A stretch of 64,000 nucleotides of DNA from Ifrita kowaldi (taxonomy: Eukaryota > Chordata > Aves > Passeriformes > Cinclosomatidae), in contig VZRS01009627.1 of NCBI GenBank assembly GCA_013398055.1, forward strand, positions 342,592 through 406,591, written 5' to 3'. Of the stretch, positions 58,369 through 64,000 are shown piece by piece; positions within the stretch are counted from its first letter, which is position 1; each line of letters begins with the position of its first letter. Position numbers and translations under genes: made by a program. Under the pieces are notes generated by a model. The model was not told the DNA's origin. It made no database searches and saw only the letters and a list, made by a program, of their open reading frames with translations.

Positions 58369-61300
58369 TGGGTATTTCTGCCCCCTCTTTCTCCTCTGGT
58401 ACAACCAGGAGTGGCAGGATGCTCACCTGGCCACCAAAGCACCACACCCCAAGCAACATCAGGAGCAGAATGCTCGTCTTTCTCCAAAAGTTTGGCTTCT
58501 TCTTGCTGCTAAATACCATTGAAGCTCAGGGCTGGTGGTTTCACCACAGCTTTTACCCCAATTCATCGTTAGCTACCCTCTCCATTGGTCATTACTCCTC
58601 AACTCTGTTCAGTGGTTCCATCTGTGAAAAGCACCCTGGGTGCATTTTAAAGCATTATAGGAGTATGTTGATGAAAATATTAGCAATGACCTTTTTTTTT
58701 TTTGCTCTCTAATGGGTGCTGTATGCTATTTGCACTTTTAGAGCAAAGGCTATTTCAACTTTTTTCCATTATATAATTCTCGTCCCCCCCACCCCAATGG
58801 TTTATAACTGCGCAATAAAAATTCACTCAGTTTGAATCTTGGCAAACAAGGTTTTAAGTTGGAAAAAAAGTCACCAAAGCCAAGTTGGAGCTTAAAGAGT
58901 GTAAAATATGAAGGAAACTGAATTCTCTTAAATACATTTTTGTGCTTACACAAATGAAAAACAGATTAATTTTTTATATTTATCGAACTTTGATTGCCAT
59001 ACACAAAATAAGCTCACTGTTGAGTGTGTTTTTCTTGGTCCAAAAATACAGGCATGTTAGGTACATTATTTATTGTCAGACTACGGAAAAGAGAAAGGTG
59101 GTACCTAGGAAAGAAAAATAATCATATGAATAATTAAGCTTGAAAGAAAGATCATAATATGAGGTTTTCCCAAGGTTGTCTACTTAAGTAATGAGGCAAA
59201 GCATTCACTTAAATGAAATGCAAACTATGTACCAATCTCAAAAACTCTGGGGCCCATTTAAATGCACCATGGATGATGTATCATATTTTTATCACAGTTT
59301 TATTCATCACTAGGATCCTTTCAAGGAATCTACTGAAAGAAAATGCTCTGATACATCTCTTGGTTGCATTAGAAGAGAGGTTGGTGGCACAGACTGGAAA
59401 CATCCAACAGCTCTGGATGAGAGCAACGGAACAGTCAGGACGGCACTGTAGCTAAAAGGAAACCTGAAACACTACATGCTGTTCACAAAACCTGACTTTG
59501 CTGTGACTGAGCAAACCCCTTATTGATGCCATGAAAGGCAGATCAATCATTTTATCACTTTGATCTCAGTGAGGGAAGGTGCTGTCACCATAAAAGCATC
59601 TCAGAGTGCCCAGAACTTAGTTATCCAGCTGTGTGAAACAGGTGAATGATGTTTCAAAGCCAAGTAGATAAAAAGAGTCTCAGTTTGAAAACACAAGAAA
59701 GGTGTCTCATTTGATATCTTTACACAGTCTATTTTATGGCTTTTTCCTGTTTAAGTGCAAGGAGGTATGAGCTCTGGAATAATACCTGAAAGGATTTTAC
59801 CTGCAATCATTGTAAAAAATTGCCAGACCAGGGGCTTCATTAGAGATGAAAAAGTTATAAAGCATTTAGTTTTATTAATAATCTTTATACATAGAAATAA
59901 AAGTGTCTGAGAAAGAAGATGAGGAGAAACAGGAGCAGAAAGCCAAGATCCAAAGTGAATCCAATGGTGACAGGTCCCATACGGAGCTCCAGAAGTATCT
60001 CTCTTGTGAAAGATGCTCTGACCTCTCCTCTGAGTGCAACAAGCTCCCCTCTGCCCAGTCAAATGCCGAAGACATAAAGGATTTCCCACCTATCCATTTG
60101 CTTGCCTTTATCAAGTAGTTATATGTGTTTCTGGTACCTATATGGTTCTGTCAATCAAAATACCTCAGACTTGGGAAGCTGAAGAAGACTTGCTCAGTGC
60201 AGTTTGATTTTTCATTTCATTTTCTCCCCAAAACAATGCCCATGTAGAATTAAAAACTAGTGATTAATGGTTAGAATAAAAGTCTAAGAGTCACAGTTTC
60301 TGATTTTTATTGCTGATGTTTCCACACAGTTGTTCTCTGGCTTTGGCAAGTCATTTACTCTGTTTCTCCTGATTTCTAACTTTACATTGATGTAAGATGT
60401 ATAATATATCTAATATATATTATGCAGCATACATTCTATATTCTATAAATATAGAATAAATAAACACATGAGGTAGACATCGTAAAGAGCGCTGAAGGCC
60501 TTCAGTAGAGGTGCATAAATGACATATTCAATAACCACAATTTCAATAGCTCATCAATGTATTTCAATTCATTGTGTGCCATGGATAACAGAGAATTAAA
60601 GGAGTACAATAAAATTTCTCAAGAGTTTTAATCTCATATAGAGATCTCATAGATTTGCTTTAGTGTTGCACCAAGAATGAGCTGGTGGAATATAGCCTGT
60701 ACTTCTCTTCAGAGATTAGTATTCATGAGAAACTAAGAAATGTATTCCATTTTGTGCTGTTTCCCACAACAGTCTGACACGAAATATATCAGGAGAACTT
60801 TGGCAAGGGTCTAATATAATAAAATATTCAGTTTACAAAGCAGAAAGTGTGCCCCGCGCTCTTCCATAAATCTACTATAATAGGCACTTGTGGCAAAAAA
60901 TACATTTCTGAACACATAGAAAACACAGATTACCGCATAATCATGATGTAATTGGTGGAAAGCCACCACGGCTGTTTTCTGCTGCAAGCCATATAAAAGC
61001 TTTCTGACTATTTTAAGTTCAGGGCGGAATGAAGTGAGAGGAAGCCTCCGCAGATTTAACTTTGCTGGAAGTCACATGAGCAGATGAAATGAGATCAACT
61101 TGTAAAGTGGAGGCAAGCTGTGGCTGGAAAGATTTCCTCATGGCTGCTGCCTTCGTAAGCTCAGAGGAGAGCTAAAGCCATGTAGACCATTACTGTGTAG
61201 TTAGTGAGCACATCATCCTTATTTTCTACTGTGCTGCTCTCTTACATCAAGTTAATAAGGTCTGGATGGGGCTCCTTCACTGATCAGCACAGCCACATAA

Positions 61301-61655
61301 CCCTGAAATGTCCAAAATACCAGTGCAAGAGTTCCCAACCAGTCCTGTACATCTGGCCGTCTCTATGAGCAAACAAGGGGATTTTTTTCCAGGAAGAAGT
61401 ATTGGAAATCACTCAGAAATGTGCTGCAGGGATCCAAAACATTTATAATCATTTGACTTTGGTTTTTGGGCACATGATTTATATTTGCACATGCACACAG
61501 GCAGATAGAACCTCCCTGTCTCTCCCTCCCTCTCTCATGCTTTCCTATAAGAGCAGTTGCTATTTCCTGACTGGCTTCCTTCCAAATTTGTGAACTAATT
61601 TAATTTGGCACCTTTTAACTCATTCCATTATGCCCACCACAAACCTTGCCCAGGG
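58369..61655. other. No gene seen
   Basis: A plus frame at 59882-60118 is unusually rich in Glu, Lys, Gln and Ser but has no known domain, and a minus frame of similar length overlaps it. A TATAAAAG sequence within CCATATAAAAGC (near 60989) is followed by purine-rich sequence and no recognisable gene. A perfect dyad TTCTATA-AA-TATAGAA lies at 60441-60456. A 13-T run lies near 58690. Confidence 0.5.
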
Positions 61656-61676
61656 AAAAAAAAAAAAAAAAAAAAA
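61656..61676. repeat. Poly-A homopolymer
   Basis: 21 consecutive A, then GAAAAAAGAAAA. If this were a retrocopy tail, the gene body would lie just upstream. That sequence (61500-61650) shows nothing that I recognise. Confidence 0.92.
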
Positions 61677-62540
61677 GAAAAAAGAAAATCCCATGGGATC
61701 AAAGAAATGAGGCGGACAAAGAAAACTGAATGACCGGTGAGCCAAGCATATCAATGCTGGTCTATAAAACATGTGGGGCTACCAAAATCATGTATCCTGT
61801 GTTCCATGCACTTCCACAGAGCCAAAGGTGTGAGCCAGGAATGATAACCTCTGCAAGCTTCCCAACCTGAGCCCCGTGTGGCACCTATGTGACATTGCTG
61901 CTTTAGAGCCCCAAGTCAGCATCTGCACACAACCATCTTTGGAAATGCCTCCAACCTCTCCAAGCACAGTTGTGTGGGGCAGATAAATCCCTCATCATCA
62001 GGAGATGGCCCACGCCATTACGGGATACTGCCACACTCCTGCGTGAATGGGTGGGAAATCCCGGGACTTTCTGCAGGCTTCCAGGTGCTGTGGGGAGGCA
62101 AAGGCACCCACACCTCTCTGCCAGGTGACAGCATGCCCGTGAGAGCAGTGAGGAAACGACAAGCAAAGTGTGACTGTCACAGCTGGGCTCCGGCGCCGGT
62201 GCGGAGTCAGCACAGCTGTGTGCTCCCCTCCTTCCCACAGCCCAGCTGTGTGAGTGAGGTGTCCTGGCATCACCATCGAGGAAACGTGTGGCTGCACTGG
62301 AAGGACATTCTGCTTCTTTCCCAGGAGCTCTTAGAGCAGCTCAGAGCAGTCCTACAAAAGGTGTAAGACATTTGGTAACTGACATGAACAGTTCAAATTT
62401 TTCTCATACTACCATGAAGAAAATAACTCCACTTCTAACTCTTGACTGTGTAAAAACACCTCAAGAGAAAGATTCAAAATACCTAAATTAGATCCACCCA
62501 GCTGCCTCCTCTCCAGCTAGTGAAGGATCAGGATCCCTCA
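61677..62540. other. No gene seen; local CpG cluster at 62.13-62.28 kb
   Basis: Eight CpG dinucleotides occur within 180 bases, four of them inside CCGGCGCCGGTGCGG. The first ten bases of that run (62190-62199) form a perfect palindrome. Overlapping frames (130 codons plus, 111 and 99 codons minus) follow from low stop density. No gene or repeat is recognised. Confidence 0.4.
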
Positions 62541-62544
62541 TGCA

Positions 62545-62778
62545 GCAGATGTACAATTTATGTGGCACATCCACAGATCTTTTAAACACCTCCAGGGTTG
62601 CTGATGCCAGCTCCTTCCCTGGGCAGCCTATTCCAAAGTTTGGCAACCCTTTCGGTGAAGAGATTTTTCCTAATATCCAATCTCAACCTTCCTGGTGCAG
62701 CTTGAGGCTGTTTCCTCTTGTTCTACCACTTGTTACTTAAAGGAAGAGACTGATCCCCCCTCTCAGAAAAGTCTGCAA
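62545..62778 (-). mobile_element. CR1 LINE fragment, antisense
   Basis: The plus strand reads CCACAGATCTTTTAAACACC, TCCAGGGTTGCTGATGCCAG, then CTTCCCTGGGCAGCCTATTC, GTGAAGAGATTTTTCCTAAT and ATCCAATCTCAACCTTCCTG, matching the reverse complement of the CR1 ORF2 C-terminal coding segment. A CTTGTTACTTAAAGGAAGAG piece and a decayed end near 62778 follow. The 3' terminus is missing or unrecognisable before 62545. It is old and inactive. Confidence 0.85.
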
Positions 62779-64000
62779 CCCTGTTAAAAGGATAGTATTT
62801 GATTTCTCAGAGTTACTACAGCCCTGTACTGAGTCTTCTGCACAGTTAATGACTTTGGGGTCAGGAGTGGAGTTACTTAGTGTGCCACATGACAAATTCA
62901 GGATTTGCAGCTGAAGTGGCAAAAAAACCTGATCCAGCCAGCCAAAAGAGAGGCTTACATGGAATTATCCAGGAGCCCTCACCACGATGAGGGTGGGAAG
63001 GTGTGCATGGCTGCAGAGGGGGTAACAAGTATTCCCATGTTCTGCAACGAGATTATCTTGTATAAACAGTCACTTGAGATTCATCCCTGCATGTTATCAC
63101 TGTTAGTCTTGTCAGAAGCAGTGTCTGAGCCACTACAGTGATGTTATACAGGACTTGCATATTTTCACAGTTCCAAAAATCCCTCTCTCCCACAAGGACA
63201 ACTCCCAAAGGAACTGAGATTGTTGTCAGAGTAAACCAATAAGAAACCTAAACAAAACTCCCCAGATTGCTGCTGCTTTGTAACCAAAATTTCCCAGCAT
63301 TACCTATCAACATTAGGGATGGAAAAACCTGAAAGTTTTCGTCTTTTTCTTCTCTGTATGGTACTAAAGAAAGCTGGGAATGGTCCCACCTCACCTGTTG
63401 AGCACACAGCCATCCCACCTCCTATCTGCATCAACCTGACAAGTGTGTTTATCCTTCTTACAATAAGGTTCTTTTTCTGTTTCTGTAAATTACTTTTTAT
63501 GAGTTCAGAATAACAGAGTGGACAGGCAAAATGTCTCAGGAAAGACAATGCAGCCTCTCTGAGAACACATTTTCCTGCTTAGGATATTGAAAGAGTTGGA
63601 GCACATTGGTGACAGTAGTAGCATAGGAAAATGGTTTTTCACTCACTCAGGAGAAAAAGAACTCAGCGTTCAGTCAAATAGAGTACTGACACCACTACAA
63701 CTAAAAGCAAACACTTTGCAAATTGTTGACTATATTTTTTCAAAATCTTGATTAAGCTTTATTCTCAGAGCACCATCCATTGAGTCCTAAGCTTGTGTAG
63801 GTTATCTAGGAAGGAAAGTTTATACCCACTTGTAGAAAAACAAAAACAAGTGGAAATCTCATGATATCTGGATTGCCTTACTAACAAAGATGTAAGAACA
63901 ACTTGTTTTCAGTGTATATCTGTAACTTTTAAACTCACTTAAAGGAGATCCTATTTAGGGAATGTCATCTGAAGCTCACAGAATTCTCTGATTTGCTTTC
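62779..64000. other. No gene seen
   Basis: Only frames of 61-82 codons, overlapping on both strands, with no recognised product. A 64-codon plus frame near 63319-63513 ends in a Phe-rich hydrophobic tail but has no other support. Confidence 0.55.

Noticed and set aside
1..64000. CRISPR array, prokaryotic operons, tRNA or rRNA genes
   Set aside because: The sequence is vertebrate non-coding DNA. I saw no regularly spaced repeat-spacer structure, no B-box such as GGTTCGAATCC, and no rRNA signature.

Overview
The window looks like nuclear DNA from a bird. It is AT-rich and poor in CpG, has no long open reading frames, and carries a few short 3'-truncated CR1 LINE fragments with the avian CR1 3'-end sequence (clearest at 19035-19416, + strand). 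The low repeat density (about 2% recognisable CR1), the lack of SINE and L1 sequence, and simple repeats such as (CCAT)n and (AAAAT)n agree with an avian genome. I cannot name the species or the locus. Two single ambiguous bases (36101 and 49335) suggest a draft assembly.

I recognise no protein-coding gene, rRNA, tRNA or known microRNA. The longest open frames (174 codons at 22837-23361 +, 164 codons at 16861-17355 -) have no family signature, and frames of this length are expected by chance in 64 kb. The window is best read as an intergenic or intronic gene desert.

Layout: 1-6.7 kb, featureless single-copy DNA. 6.78-7.13 kb, the best candidate regulatory element, CpG-retaining, with a SOX-dimer-like site and a 15-bp dyad. 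8.4-13.7 kb, another possible element, an old palindromic MITE-like relic (9.88 kb), an antisense CR1 (10.35-10.77 kb) and a second palindromic relic (13.58 kb). 16-22.6 kb, a possible micro-exon, two CR1 fragments, a nearly identical 123-bp tandem duplication (21.7-22.0 kb) and three CpG-retaining blocks. 26.4-27.1 kb, the largest CpG-retaining block. 28.06 kb, a (CCAT)n microsatellite. 29.6 kb, a CR1 tail. 31.8-32.16 kb, a candidate exon between a strong acceptor and a perfect donor. 36.5-36.7 kb, a doubtful LTR-like arrangement. 40.7-41.5 kb, a MIR-like relic and a third palindromic relic. 49.3 kb, a poly-T tract with an N. 53.99 kb, a splice-acceptor-like site inside a perfect hairpin, ahead of a 47-codon open frame. 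54.24-54.68 kb, an AT-rich microsatellite and a degenerate repeat. 58.3 kb, a 30-bp tandem repeat. 62.1-62.8 kb, a CpG cluster and an antisense CR1.

If the window has a function, it is most likely cis-regulation of a distant gene, with a possible unannotated non-coding transcript. I found nothing that supports a new multi-gene system. Everything beyond the CR1 copies and simple repeats is a hypothesis that needs alignment to other bird genomes or RNA data.
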